DNA of 64,000 nucleotides from Tetragnatha versicolor (GCA_024610705.1 JANDEH010000018.1:5529288-5593287), one strand, 5' to 3'; counted from the stretch's first letter, positions 35,640 through 47,343 are shown. Numbers and translations are program-made. Notes: generated by a model not told the origin, from the letters alone.

Positions 35640-35985
35640 CCTCCTGGTTGGGGTCCTCCGACGATGCAAATTTACTCCACGTGCTAGCTCCCTGAAACCT
35701 GAAAAATCTACAAACCAACGACTGATCGACTGAACTGACCTCTGCCCTCCTCTAACTTTCTGGTCAGGTAGGAATCCCTTCCTTATGCGCATGCGTCTAT
35801 TGGCGGATTTACACCGCCGCTGCCAAACAGAAAAGAGACATTTTCGGTAACGATATTTCTCCCAAAAGATGGCGTTGCAAGCGAGAGCTGCAAAAACGAC
35901 AGATTTTCTGATCGCTCGGCAGCAAAAACGACTACCTCCGAATCGCTTTCATTGCATCCATCACATTGCTTGTGCTTTTCCATAT
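35640..35985 (-). promoter_or_regulatory. Possible promoter and first exon
   Basis: A less AT-rich patch. It contains TGCGCATGCGTC (about 35785), which matches the NRF-1 palindrome, and AAGATGGCG (about 35866), like a YY1 site. Going left on the minus strand, repeated TCAGT motifs, the arthropod initiator type, lie near 35735-35750. A strong donor GAG|GTAGGT follows at about 35640. A minus-strand frame of 66 codons (35783-35983) starts MEKHKQCDGC but shows no domain. All of this is motif-level evidence; expression data would be needed to confirm it. Confidence 0.3.
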
Positions 35986-36684
35986 ACTTAAAATATTATT
36001 ATACTTTAAATAGCTTAAAGGAATTTGTTAAAGAAGGCGTGTTCGAAACGAAAGTATGAGTGATGAAATCACTAGATTTGCTACAAAATTAAATTTTAGA
36101 AATTCATTGAAATAAGTTTTTTTCTGTGTTGATTTACAATAGTTGTTAGCAGAGATAATTTTAACGCCTTTAAGAGCGTATTTCACGCATTGAAAATCGG
36201 AAATACGCTTTAAAAAACTTGCGAGGAGTATTTTCACGCTTTGAATTTTCAACAAAGGTTTAGCTTAAAAAATGCATGGAGCCGGAGCCCTACCGAAAAC
36301 TACTAATATTTTTTGTCTACTCAAAACACCAATTTTTATATTTTCTACTAATTTTTTGTTTGGATTGTTTTGTTTTTTATTTGTTTTAATTTCTTCTAAT
36401 TTGTTTAACATCTTCTACAAATACTTAACATATTCTTTAATTTTTAAAAACTAAATAGCATACTCATTTTTTTCTATTTAATTTTTTGTCCATTAAAAAA
36501 GTAAGTATTTTTATAGATAAATTTTATCTGTATTTGTAGTTTATGTTATTTCTGTATTTCACTCCTCCTAAAAAAGACAAGGAGTATTTTTATTCCTCCA
36601 AAAAAAATCATAGGAATAACACTGGTTGTTAGTATACTTTCTGGATATTTTTAAGGAAGAATTTTTATTAAATTGATAGGTCTC
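35986..36684. other. No recognised feature
   Basis: AT-rich DNA with T-rich low complexity at 36300-36470. No gene seen. Confidence 0.4.
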
Positions 36685-36753
36685 CACAAACACAAAAAAG
36701 GTCGAACTTGCTTGCCCCCCTAAGCGGAACCCTGGCTACGCCCAAGCTCATTT
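36685..36753 (-). repeat. Solo end of the GGGCGTAGCCAGGG family
   Basis: AACCCTGGCTACGCCC preceded by CTTGCTTGCCCCCCTAAG is the reverse complement of the left terminus of the element at 60807. Only this end is present. Confidence 0.65.
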
Positions 36754-37172
36754 ATTTAATAATTTATACCAGGCCTTCACAACATAGCATGGTGCGATGG
36801 CTTCATGTGGCCCACAATCTTACTTCTCTACAAGTCTTGAATGATTTTAAAATTTTTAAAATTAGAATGAAAACAGTCAATTTTTGTAATGTAACTCCAT
36901 TTCTACTTTTCCTCTTTAAGGAACCGAGTTTTACCAGAGTGATTTGCTTTGTAATTATGATTGCACACTGTGACAAATGTCTCTATGGAGATGCAAGATG
37001 TTGAAAATACTTCAAGACTAGTACTTTCCGACACCGATAGAGCACAGTAATTTTTTTAAATAAAGTACCACTGTGGAAAAATACAACCCTTACTTTTGGT
37101 AATTTTTTGTATTTAAATCCCTTAACTACATTTATGTATCAATCTTAACTACAACACTAACTCAATTCAGTG

Positions 37173-38154
37173 TCTCTCTATATTAAAAAAAAGTAACAGT
37201 GACCGCTGTCGCCGCCGCCGCTGATTTTTAAAATTTTATTTTTGAACATTTTGAACTATCACTACGCAAAATCTATTTGAAGGAATATTATGAAATTTTG
37301 ACCATTAGTAGACAAATGCATGATATTCATTTTCCTTTCAAAACCAAATTAATTGGATAATTAGTTCTTGAATTATTAAATGGCAAAGTCGAAAATTATT
37401 TTTTTCTGCTGCGAGTTCGCCCCCAGCTAAATCTATTTACAGCAGAAACATGATTTTTTGCAGACACAAACTCTTAGGTATGAAATATTTGCACCTCAGT
37501 GCCCTTTTTTCGAATTTTAAAGTTTCGAATTTTTTGACAATTTTTCGGTTTTTTCGTTATAATAGAAAAACTAATCACAGTAGAACTATGATATTTTAAA
37601 CACACATACAGTTATTTTTTATAGAGAGATTGGCTTTTCGTTTTTTAAAAAATTCGAATAAGTTTTAGAATTATTAAGATACAAAGTTTCAATTTTTTCT
37701 TCTCTTTTTGGTCGTTCACCAGAGAAACAGGCGATGATTTTTATGAGTCTGATTTCTTATTCCCGATGATTCACTAGATACACACGTGCACTTGATAAAT
37801 TTAAAAGTTTTTTTAATAGCATTTTTTTTTCGATTGAATTTTTAAATTTTCGATTTTTTTTTTCGAACACATTTCGATTAAATTATTGGCAAGCTAAAAA
37901 GGAATATTTTAGTAACAGTTTTATTTTAATATTTTTGTAGTAATGGTCCGAATTAAGTTATTGATAAGTTAGAGACATAAAAAGTTTCGATATTAAATGA
38001 TCATTAACTAAGCATACAAGTTCCAGGTTTTACTGAATAGTTAAGATGAAACAAGCGAGCTCTGCTCGCTAAGATCGCGAAGCGATCTTCAAAGAACTAC
38101 GAAGCAGTTCCGGGGGTTGGTGAGCGATAGCGAGCAGGAGGCAGAGTCCCCTAG
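37173..38154 (+). mobile_element. Probable Helitron with tandem-hairpin 3' end
   Basis: The 3' end (38045-38154) has successive palindromes AAGATCGCGAAGCGATCTT, GAACTACGAAGCAGTTC and a GCTCGC/GCGAGC pair, and finishes CCCCTAG before T. The related end at 54430 has the same design. A plausible 5' start is TCTCTATATTAAAAAAAAG at about 37173-37178, but no host A precedes it, so the left limit is tentative. Confidence 0.55.
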
Positions 38155-38388
38155 TAATGTAAAAAAATAATACCAAACAGAATATTTCATAACATTTTAA
38201 TAACCATAGTTCTTCAAATATGCACAGTCAGTCAGTCTCTATGATAAGTATATTTTAAATATGGAAAGGGTGAGTTGAACGAACATGAAAAGGCTTATGG
38301 TTGATAATTGATGGTGGTAGTCATTATGAATTGATCACAATTGTGACCTAGCTTCGATTATAAGGAACCACAGATCGTTACAAAAGAC

Positions 38389-39157
38389 TCATGGTATTAA
38401 ATCTAAATTGATATCTAATCCAAAGGTCCTAAGCATGAATTCACATAAATTCCTATAAAAGGTTATAGCAAGTTCGAAAAATCCGTCGGGATCCGGAAGG
38501 ACATCAAAATAAACTTCGTGGAAAGGCAGCTTAAGGTATTCCTTAAAGCTTACGGGTATATCCAACCCGTCTATTGTATCATCCCCAATGCTGTTGGCAT
38601 CGCACATACATTTCCGCACCTGAACTCCAGATTTCCCTCCCCTTCAGATACATGGCAAAATTGTGGAGGTGGTGATAGATAGTGGCAGCATCTATCATCT
38701 CATGAGGCAGAAGTCGGACTCCTGCCATTTATGGGCCCCACTTTCTCAGGAGCCGCACCCCCTTTGCCTTGAATCCTTGTGGAGCTTGGGTAATCCAAGT
38801 GGCACACGACAACAACAACAACAACACAACTCCAGATAGATGTTTCAGAGATCGTGGTTGGGTGACTTGGGGAACCTCGAAAAGGGTGTTTTGCTCCTTG
38901 TACTCGTCACACACTTCCTGGAGTTGGAGATCTCTCCCTTGGAAAAAAGGTGACAGCAGGGTGGACAACTCGGTGTAAGAGATGTACGGGAAGGGCACCG
39001 CGCGCCACAGCAGGTTAATGACGTTCTTGTCATATCCGCGGGTCTCGTCGAAAATGGTCGCCAGGAGCTCCACTGCCATCTGCAATCGCAAGCTGCCACA
39101 ATTGAGGATGCTGGGACTGATTTCGTTCCTCAGCAATTTCCCTTTTATACGTACGCT
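38389..39157 (-). CDS. Two-exon gene (3' part), unknown function
   Basis: Exon a runs from 39157 to about 38876. It starts at a good acceptor, a T-rich tract ending TTCTTTTTTAG, and opens with residues RIKGKLLRNEISPS. Exon b runs from 38619 to the stop at 38389-38391 and follows an acceptor GAGTTCAG. A donor GAG|GTTCCC at 38876/38875 would join both in phase 0 with an intron of about 256 nt; the donor is weak and is my choice. Exon a has VPFPYISYTELSTLLSPF, slightly like a BACK segment of BTB proteins, but this is not secure. Exon b is acidic and ends INLDLIP. Neither exon shows a signal peptide or membrane segment. Composition is less AT-rich than the flanks, as for host genes. Exon a could also read through to 38729. 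Confidence 0.5.
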
Positions 39158-39292
39158 AAAAAAGAAATAATAATAAATTATCAGCGGTGCTACTGACTTT
39201 CACTAAAAATACCGTAAGAAAAATATAAGAGAGTAGTGAACCTTTTAATCGGTATCCCATATTCCAGAATGTTTCAAAACACGAAAAGTTTA

Positions 39293-42079
39293 GGGCCGAT
39301 CTCACCAACCTTCAGTTAAGGATAATATCCTGTTAAGTCATGTCTAACTAGTAGTCCAGTCAAATAGTATTTATTTTGGGAAAATTTTGGGGTAGAAGAT
39401 ATTTTTCGCTATCTGTATGTTTTTTGGGGTGCTGAATCCGAATCTGAGGTTTGCCAACAAAATTTCGTGACGGAACATTGTGAAAATTCGAAAAAATGGC
39501 AAAAATTCGTCTCTTTTTTTGGTTTTCGGCCCCTAGAACATTACCTTTGCGCTTCTGAGCTAAACAGTCAATACAAAAAATATAGAACACTAACCAAGCT
39601 ACAAAAAAGTCAATTACAACTTTTCTCTCAGACGCATAGTTTTGCCGATAGAGCACGTTGAAAAAGGGGCTATTTTCGTTCGATTGGTAAGAAATCCAAA
39701 AAATTTCACTAGTATCTCCAAAAAACCGCATTTTTGGAACAGGATACTATGAAAACTGCCTAAATAATATTTCACATGAAATTAGCCATCTAAAAACTCC
39801 AATAAGGATAACTAAATGCATTTTTGTTCGGTGATTTCTCTTAAGAACGAAAGTTCAACAGGAGATAATAGTATTTCTATAACCAAGTTGCTTCTTCGAA
39901 ATTACATGCAAAATTTTTCTATTGACTGCTCTACATGTTTTTGAGGGTGCTGAATCCGAATTTGAGGTTTGCCAACAAAATTTCATGACGGAACATTGAG
40001 AAAATTCGAAAAAATGCCAAAAATTCGCCACTTTTGTTCGTTTTCTACCCTTAGAACATACACTTTGCATTTCTGAGCAAAACAGTCAACACCAAAATAA
40101 AGAAGAGAAAACAAGCTACAAAAAAGTCAATTACAACTATTTTCTCAGAGGAAGGGTTTGGACGCTAGAGAACGCTGAATATTGGGAAGTTTTTATTCCA
40201 TTGGTGGAAAATTCATAAAATGTCACTCGTATCACCGAAAAGCGGCCTGTTTTGGAACAGGATACTACAAGAACGGCTTCAATTATGTGTTACGCTCATG
40301 AAAAAAACGTTCTGCATACTCAAATGTTAATTGATAAATAATTAAGCATAACAATAAAATACGACCATTAGGAACATTTTGGGATTACTGTAGCATTGCT
40401 CATTGTTAAAGGCTCTAATCAAAGTAATATTACATATAGAAAATTAGGTACATGAAATAAATCGTGCATTTAATTAATTAATGCACGATTAAAGCCTTTA
40501 ACAAGTAGCAATATTACAGTAATCCCAAAATGTTCCTAATGGTCGTATTTTATTGTTATGCTTAATTATTTATCAATTAACATTTGAGTATGCAGAACGT
40601 TTATTTCATGAGCGTAACACATAATTGAAGCCGTTCTTGTAGTATCCTGTTACAAAACAGGCCGCTTTTCGGTGATACGAGTGACATTTTATGAATTTTC
40701 CACCAATGGAATAAAAACTTCCCAATATTCAGCGTTCTCTAGCGTCCAAACCCTTCATCTGAGAAAATAGTTGTAATTGACTTTTTTGTAGCTTGTTTTC
40801 TCTTCTTTATTTTGGTGTTGACTGTTTTGCTCAGAAATGCAAAGTGTATGTTCTAAGGGTAGAAAACGAACAAAAGTGGTGAATTTTTGCCATTTTTTCG
40901 AATTTTCTCAATGTTCCGTCATGAAATTTTGTTGGAAAACCTCAAATTCGGATTCAGCACCCTCAAAAACATGTAAAGCAGTCAATAGAAAAATTTTGCA
41001 TGTAATTTCGAAGAAGCAACTTGGTTATAGAAATACTATTATCTCCTGTTGAACTTTCGTTAAGAGAAATCACCGAACAAAAATGCATTTAGTTATCCTT
41101 ATTGGAGTTTTTAGATGGCTAATTTCATGTGAAATATTATTTAGGCAGTTTTCATAGTATCCTGTTCCAAAAATGCGGTTTTTTGGAGATACTAGTGAAA
41201 TTTTTTGGATTTCTTACCAATCGAACGAAAATAGCCCCTTTTTCAACGTGCTCTATCGGCAAAACTATGCGTCTGAGAGAAAAGTTGTAATTGACTTTTT
41301 TGTAGCTTGGTTAGTGTTCTATATTTTTTGTATTGACTGTTTAGCTCAGAAGCGCAAAGGTAATGTTCTAGGGGCCGAAAACCAAAAAAAGGGACGAATT
41401 TTTGCCATTTTTTCGAATTTTCACAATGTTCCGTCACGAAATTTTGTTGGCAAACCTCAGATTCGGATTCAGCACCCCAAAAAACATACAGATAGCGAAA
41501 AATATCTTCTACCCCAAAATTTTCCCAAAATGGCCTTATTTTAGGACAATTTGACTGGACTATAGCGGTTTCAAAAAATTTGCTTCTCACTATTGCCAGT
41601 TAGCCTTAAACGCCCTTTGAACTTCCAGTTAAATTAAGCGGTACTTTAACAGCCAGTTTGCAAATTTAATGATTACCATCATTACTATCTAATGACTGTG
41701 ACTCGTATTCAAAATTAACCAATATTTCATACAAGATGGCGGCTATTCAGCTCCAAAAGCTTGACCGCGTTACACCTTTTGTTCATACGCCTTGAAAAAA
41801 AATAGTTCTAAGTTTTATGTGCTGTAATGCATATTTGTGTTTATATTGACAAATAAAAGTAGACGTTAAAGGGGACGAGTGTCTTAATTATGCATTAATT
41901 AATCACGAAATTCTAAGTATCAAAATAGTTTATTTGAGCTTTTTAATCACTGGTTAGTTAAACGGCGAAAAGTTAACAGGAGGTTTCGTTGGTGAGACGA
42001 CTGCGATTTTTAACTTTTAGTTAATTTTAACCGACGGTTAAGTAACCGACAGTTAGCAGGAAGTTGGTGAGATCGGCCC
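39293..42079. mobile_element. TA-flanked element, GGGCCGATCTCACCAAC ends
   Basis: The left terminus GGGCCGATCTCACCAAC and its inverse at 42063-42079 are flanked by TA (39291-39292, 42080-42081). Sub-repeats with CCTGYTAA and CCAGTTAA recur in the right part. The 2.2-kb palindrome at 39354-41560 is inserted 61 bp inside the left end. Without it the element would be about 580 bp and non-coding. Confidence 0.8.
39354..41560. mobile_element. Giant palindromic element, GTCCAGTCAAAT ends
   Basis: Arms of about 1.06 kb (39354-40414 and 40493-41560) are nearly identical in inverted orientation. The centre holds a perfect short palindrome with ATCGTGCATTTAATTAATTA. TA flanks the element (39352-39353, 41561-41562), as for Tc1/mariner-type insertion. 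Each arm also holds two diverged copies of a roughly 330-bp unit (39433-39757 and 39948-40275), so the unit occurs four times. The frames in the arms (39360-39731 and 41173-41544; 39855-40070 and 40837-41052) mirror each other and have no recognisable domain. Confidence 0.85.
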
Positions 42080-42838
42080 TAGAGATATAAAAAAAATTGT
42101 TTTGAAGTTATTTTTCCCACTAAACTTTTACAGTGCTCCTCCCGATGAGACAGAACGTTCGGAAAGGGAATGTTTTCATCCTTATGTGTATCCGACTCCC
42201 TCTTAGCTACTTCGGCGAAAAACTTCTTTCAAAATTAAGTAGCTTTAGCTACTATGGAATCACGCTTAGATCCGATGGGTGGACCAGATTCTTCATAAAA
42301 GATGTTAATGCTGCAGCTCTACACTTATTTTTAATTGGACCTATTTTGGGCTTTTTTTGTAAAGCTCAATGTAATTTTCGATGTATCCCGGAATATATGA
42401 TGAAAAAAAACGAATTACCCAGGAAAAGTAGCACCCCAGATAATTCTTTACCTTCACATAGAACGGACCTGATTATTTGGTGATTACTCTCCTATAATTT
42501 AACATTACTAGATGTTAAAAATCGTGGATGCTAAAAGTTTTGAAAAATAATCTAAAGAGGATTTAAAATGTAAACAAATATGATATTAAAGATTTATTAG
42601 CTTAACTTCTTTCACATAAATTATCCCAAATAAATTTAAAAACTAAATGCTTTATTGATTAACTATTGGCAAATTTATTGGCCGTTGGCTATTAAGACTA
42701 TGCAGCCATCTATTTGGATGCAAAATTAAAAACTTAGTAATGCAGTATACAGATCCCTAAAGGAAGGAGTTTTTAACCGTTTCGAGCCCACGGCGCAGTC
42801 CTTTCGAGCTATTCAAGATTAAAGCGTGTCTAGTCATT
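42080..42838. other. No supported gene
   Basis: A 116-codon frame (42133-42483) has no recognisable motif or splice context. AT-rich DNA follows. Confidence 0.35.
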
Positions 42839-42846
42839 GTCTAGTG

Positions 42847-44013
42847 CAGTGGTTCCCAACTCAAATATGTCTGTGGACCACTTCGCTTAAATTTGAACCT
42901 CCGCGGAACATCTCTATCCCTAACTGTATCTTCAAAATTTTAACTTTTTTTCAGTGCATTCATTCCTCATGGAGGGTCTAAAATTTTGTCTTATTTTCTT
43001 CAATGTTTTAAATAGAACTTAGAAAATCAAATAATCTATTAAACTTTAAAAGAAAAATTTACATTACATTAATTTTTTTCCTAAATATTTAAAAATATAT
43101 ACCTTTTATAAAAGTCCATTTAACCATTTTTATAAAGCTTTTTTATCTATTAACCCTGGAAGGGTTTACACCTGCACAAAAGCTACAGGTTTAAAAAAAA
43201 CAGTATAAAATAGTTATTTTTCTTCTTTTTAATAACTAAAAAATAAGGTAATATATTATTAGTAGATTTAAATTTAAAGAAAGTAATTAGCTTTAAATTA
43301 AACTGCAGGACGAATGAGATAACCAGGAATTCTTTTGATCACAAAAAAGCAAACTGGACATGCATTCTGACTGTGAGTTATGGCAGAGGAAATTCTATAG
43401 GCGAGGTGGGCGAGGCATATGTTCTCCCGCAAGAAACCGCGTCAAAAGTCAATAATCATTTCAAAGGAGCGATTAAAATAGAAAAAAATTTTGTGTTCAA
43501 AAACTTTCGCATTTTCAGCAATACATTTTTCTCATATCTTCGAACAAACCTATTTACGTGTATCTCAGAAATTTCCTCTTCTCATACCTGATTTCTCAAA
43601 GACCCTCTGTCTGACCATAGCATCCCAGTTTGAAGTATCTTTCAACACTTCCACGCTTCGCTTCGTATCAAACCAAGAATATGATGCAATACTTATCCAC
43701 ATCATCACATTTCCCGTTTCTACTCTGTAATAAACTACTGTTGAATAAAACTGTGCAAAATAGTAGAAATGAACAAATGATTCATAGGAGAGAAAGAACA
43801 TAAAATTTTTTATTTATGACACGTATGATTTTTTACTTATGTTTTTGTATCTGTAGTGTTTTTACTATTTCCTGGAATGCGTGATATGGAAAACTATTTT
43901 TTAAAATTTTCCACACATTTCTTAGATAAGTTATTTAAAAATCTTCTCACGGACCACCTCTGAAGGCCTCACGGACCACCAGTGGTCCGCGGACCACCTG
44001 TTGGGAACCACTG
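42847..44013. mobile_element. hAT-like non-autonomous element
   Basis: Starts CAGTGGTTCCCAACTC and ends GTTGGGAACCACTG. Both sides carry the perfect 8-bp duplication GTCTAGTG (42839-42846, 44014-44021). Near both ends GTGGACCAC/GTGGTCC motifs repeat, as is usual for hAT subterminal binding sites. The interior has no transposase. A diverged fragment of the same family lies at 61920-62181. Confidence 0.9.
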
Positions 44014-44033
44014 GTCTAGTGGGAGGTTTCACC

Positions 44034-45310
44034 ATCACACGAGCCAGTGGCGGATCCACGGGGGGTGATTGTAGTGATCACCCCCCCCCCAACAAAGTGA
44101 CCTCGCCGAATTTCCGGCCGAAAATCACATCCTCGATAACATAGCGAAAAACTTGACGAGTGAATAATCTCTACTGAAAGACCGCTGTCACCATCTGAGC
44201 GAGTATGTTTTCCGTAGAGCAGTGGCGTAGCCAGGATTTTCCTATGGGGGGGTCCAGTGCGAAAAATTTACCATTGAATATCAAAAAGTTTCTAAAATTA
44301 GTGAAATAAAGTTATAATTTTCACATTACTTTTAATTTCTTCTCTGTGTTAATTAATATAGATATTAATTTATTAATAATTAGTATAATAATTAAGATTA
44401 AGTATTACTTCGATTGAAAGTTCTGATCCACATAACTTTTTATTACGTACAGTGACCGTCAAGAAACAGATTAAGAGTTTTCAGTAGCTCTATATTAAAG
44501 AGGGGGGTTTGGGGGTCCACCCCCAAGAAAATTTTTGAAAATTTGATTTTTAAAAGTTTTTTTACTTCATTTACGAGGTAATAACGGAGGAGCACCGGTC
44601 TTGTAAGCCAGATAATTTTTAAGGAAAAAAATAGAAAATCTGACGTTTCTGAGGCAGCAGTTGATCCAGGATTCGGTTTTTTGGGGGGGGGGCTAAACAT
44701 TTTAATAATCAAATTGAATCTTCTCAAAGAATAGTATAATATCAAAAAGGTTGAAAATAATCGTGTTCGAATTACCTTAAGGGGGGTTTGGGGGACCTCC
44801 CCCAGAAAATTTTTGGAAATTCAAGTCTAAACAGCAGGTTTTCAACTCGTTTTGGTACACCTAATCCGAATTTCGAACATTATATTTTCATGAATTTATT
44901 ACTTGCTAGGAGTTTTGTATTTTGACGAACTCATCATAAAAAAAGTTGCTTATAATAAAGTCCAAGTCCCAAGGGGGTCTGGGGGTACTCCCCCAAAATT
45001 TGTTTGGAAATTTGACCCTAAAAACAGGGTTGGGTTTACTAGTTTAGTATACCCTTTATCGCCCCCTCCCCTTATATCGTCCCTCAATTAATACGTTTGT
45101 TATGAGGAAACTGGGGGTTCCCCTGGAAAATTTTAGATTTTAACATGCAAAAAAGGTGGTTTTTAGACACTTTTAAGGTACATAGACGCGCACATTTGAG
45201 TAGGCACTGGAATATTTAACGCCTAAAAAAGGATTAAAAAATTTTGGGTTGGGCCCATGGGGGGGGTCCGGACCCGGGGACCCCCCCTTCGCCAATCCCC
45301 TGCCGTAGAG
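44034..45310. repeat. Cluster of G-rich transposon ends and GGGGGTTTGGGGG repeats
   Basis: Includes CAGTGGCGGATCCACGGGG at about 44046, CAGTGGCGTAGCCAGG at about 44220, and four copies of a GGGGGTYTGGGGGTCC-type block followed by CCCCCARAAAATTTT (about 44500, 44780, 44970 and 45255). These are ends and inner parts of hAT or related elements stacked together. Individual elements could not be separated by eye. Confidence 0.5.
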
Positions 45311-45573
45311 AGCCTAGTTTTCCGGTTTCTCGCAGTGCCCTTTTCGCAACAATAGTAGCAACTCGTTAAATGATAACTTCAATGCATCGATCACTTTTCA
45401 GAAGAGCTCCCTTCCCGAGCCCTGATAAGAGCCAGCCATGATTGACAAAGGGTCCGCGCTTTAATGACCACTTTTTCCTCTCCCGGGGGTCGGTACTCTT
45501 TGGTCACCGGTAATTTCAGCTGGTGTTAAAGAAATCTTTATCGGGGTGAATTGGACCTCATATGTGTGATAGA

Positions 45574-45921
45574 GCCCTCAAACTCTACAACGCGGCAGTC
45601 AAGTACCAGGTCCCCTCCCTCAAGAAAGAATGTTCCAAGTTCTTGTGTGCCAACGTGTCCATTTCAAACGTGTGCGACATTCTGTCTCTCGCCGACAAAC
45701 ACCAAGACAACGAGCTAACTGCCGTGTCACACGACTTCATCCTGGATAACTACAACGATGTCTTGAAATCCAAAGAGTGGGAGAGGTTTATGGGTAGTGA
45801 ACCCTTGCTGGCCGTGAAAACGTTGACTCATTTTGCTGCGAAAGACAGTGTAAGTAAGCATGTTCCCAAACCCGGGGGCAGAGTCGTGCCAAGAAGGAAG
45901 CGAAAAATACCCCCAGAATAG
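45574..45921 (+). CDS. BTB/BACK-domain protein, terminal exon
   Basis: This exon codes for the end of a BTB fold and the start of a BACK helix bundle. ALKLYNAAVKYQVPSLKKEC is the last BTB helix pair, followed by CDILSLADKHQDNEL and FILDNYNDVLKSKEW, the pattern of speckle-type POZ (SPOP, roadkill, TDPOZ) proteins. These are substrate adaptors for cullin-3 ubiquitin ligases. The tail is basic (RRKRK) and the stop is at 45919-45921. An acceptor TGTGATAG just before AGCCCTC fits a 3' exon. The BTB N-terminal half is not found in the window upstream on this strand, so the rest lies beyond long introns or is lost. Composition is GC-richer than the flanks and the frame is intact. It could be a live gene or a stranded exon. 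Confidence 0.65.
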   Translation, partial: ALKLYNAAVKYQVPSLKKECSKFLCANVSISNVCDILSLADKHQDNELTAVSHDFILDNYNDVLKSKEWERFMGSEPLLAVKTLTHFAAKDSVSKHVPKPGGRVVPRRKRKIPPE

Positions 45922-45975
45922 CTAGGGTTTGGATATTTTCTTTTATTATGTATAGGGATTTTTTTCAATATACAG

Positions 45976-47296
45976 TAGGGTGGTCCAAAAAAACTTTTTT
46001 CAAGCTAGCCCAAACGTCGCCCCTTAATTTTTTAACATTTACCAATAGTATCATCCTCCTTTAATTTTAGCTTTCTACTCCTATTTTTAGGGGGTGCTCA
46101 ACAACCCTTCTTCTTGACACTTTACAAATTTTATGGATTTGCTTTTAGACATCAAGCGCTTAAAAAACAATTTTTTTTCGTAAAGCCTGATGTTTCGAAG
46201 CGTCAATATTTCTTATTATATTGCATTTAGTTTAATTTTTATATTTATCAAAATTTTTCTCTAGATCCGCAAAAATGCGTAAAAATAATTTGTGTTTAGA
46301 TCCTGTTTTTCAGTGTGTTATAACAGCAAAACTATTCTTTGAAAAATAAAAGTTGAAAAGTGCATTTGGTAGGAAATTTTGTTTACTTTAACTTTGTAAT
46401 GCAAGTAATTTTCGAGAAACTAATATTTTTTGAAATATACGAAAAAATCCGAAGATAAAGTGAAAATTTTGCAATTTTTTCACATATTTTTGCGTTTTTT
46501 GATACGAAGCCGACCTTCCACGTGAAAGTGAACTAGATATTCGGAAAAAGCACCTCAAAAAACACATAAAACCGTCGAAGAAAATAACTTAAAAAAATTT
46601 TTTTTTGAAGCAACTGCTCGTCATAGGACTATATTACTATTTTGAGCTTTTATTGAATTTTTGTTACTTTTTAAAACAAATTGCATATTTTTGTAACCCG
46701 AATCATGTTTTTGACCCATAAAGCATAATATTTGACCCCCAAAAATGTCTTTCTATTATTAAAAGAACCGAAAATAAGCCCACGGGCTGCCATTTTGTTT
46801 TTGACCGGAAGTCCCAAACGGCACTTCCGCCAGAGTGCTTCTTGTCGATTTTGGATTCAGCATGTTTTAAACTATAGTTCCACCAATTTTGGTACCTCTT
46901 GCACATTCTGAACAGTTATTTCCTTTAACAGCCCTGCTATTGTTGCTTCCTAGTCAACAATAAACAAACTCGTTAATATTGTTTCTAAACATTCATACTT
47001 AACAAAATGATGCTTTTAACTATTTTATTTTCAGTTTATTATCATATATTAAGTGTGTAAATTAAGTAGGTGTCAAAATAATTTATCTTTTACATATTTT
47101 TTAACCAATTTAGCCAAAATTTCGAAAAAAATTAAAAAAGTGTGGTTTTTTAGGGCCGTTGAGCACCCTCCTAAAACTGAAGTAGGAAGTTGAAACTTTG
47201 CCAGAATAATACTATAGGTAGATGTAAAAAAAAGAGGGGGCGACGTTGTGTCTAGGACGAAGTTTGTTTTTTCCCATAGGAATGTGGACCACCCTA
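45976..47296. mobile_element. TAGGGTGG-ended DNA transposon, 8-bp TSD, second family
   Basis: Begins TAGGGTGGTCCAAAAA and ends TGTGGACCACCCTA. The duplication ATATACAG lies on both sides (45968-45975, 47297-47304). The inverted ends match loosely for about 200 bp (AACGTCGCCCC, GGGTGCTCAAC). It shares its first eight bases and target size with the element at 7260, but the rest differs. There is no transposase ORF. It is inserted at the edge of a repeat A copy. Confidence 0.9.
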
Positions 47297-47343
47297 ATAT
47301 ACAGGGTATTTCAAAAGCCCGTTTCACCGCTTTTATTTAGAAC
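47297..47343 (-). repeat. Repeat A, left part of a split copy
   Basis: ATACAGGGTATTTCAAAAGC and the following CTTTTATTTAGAA are the reverse complement of the right end of repeat A. The rest of this copy resumes at about 54079, beyond the gypsy element. Confidence 0.7.

Noticed and set aside
39360..41544. Matched ORFs of 123 and 71 codons in both arms as a gene pair
   Set aside because: They are mirror images from the palindrome, overlap frames on the other strand and have no domain.
42133..42483. 116-codon frame as a host exon
   Set aside because: No domain, no flanking splice signals, and an AT-rich transposon context.
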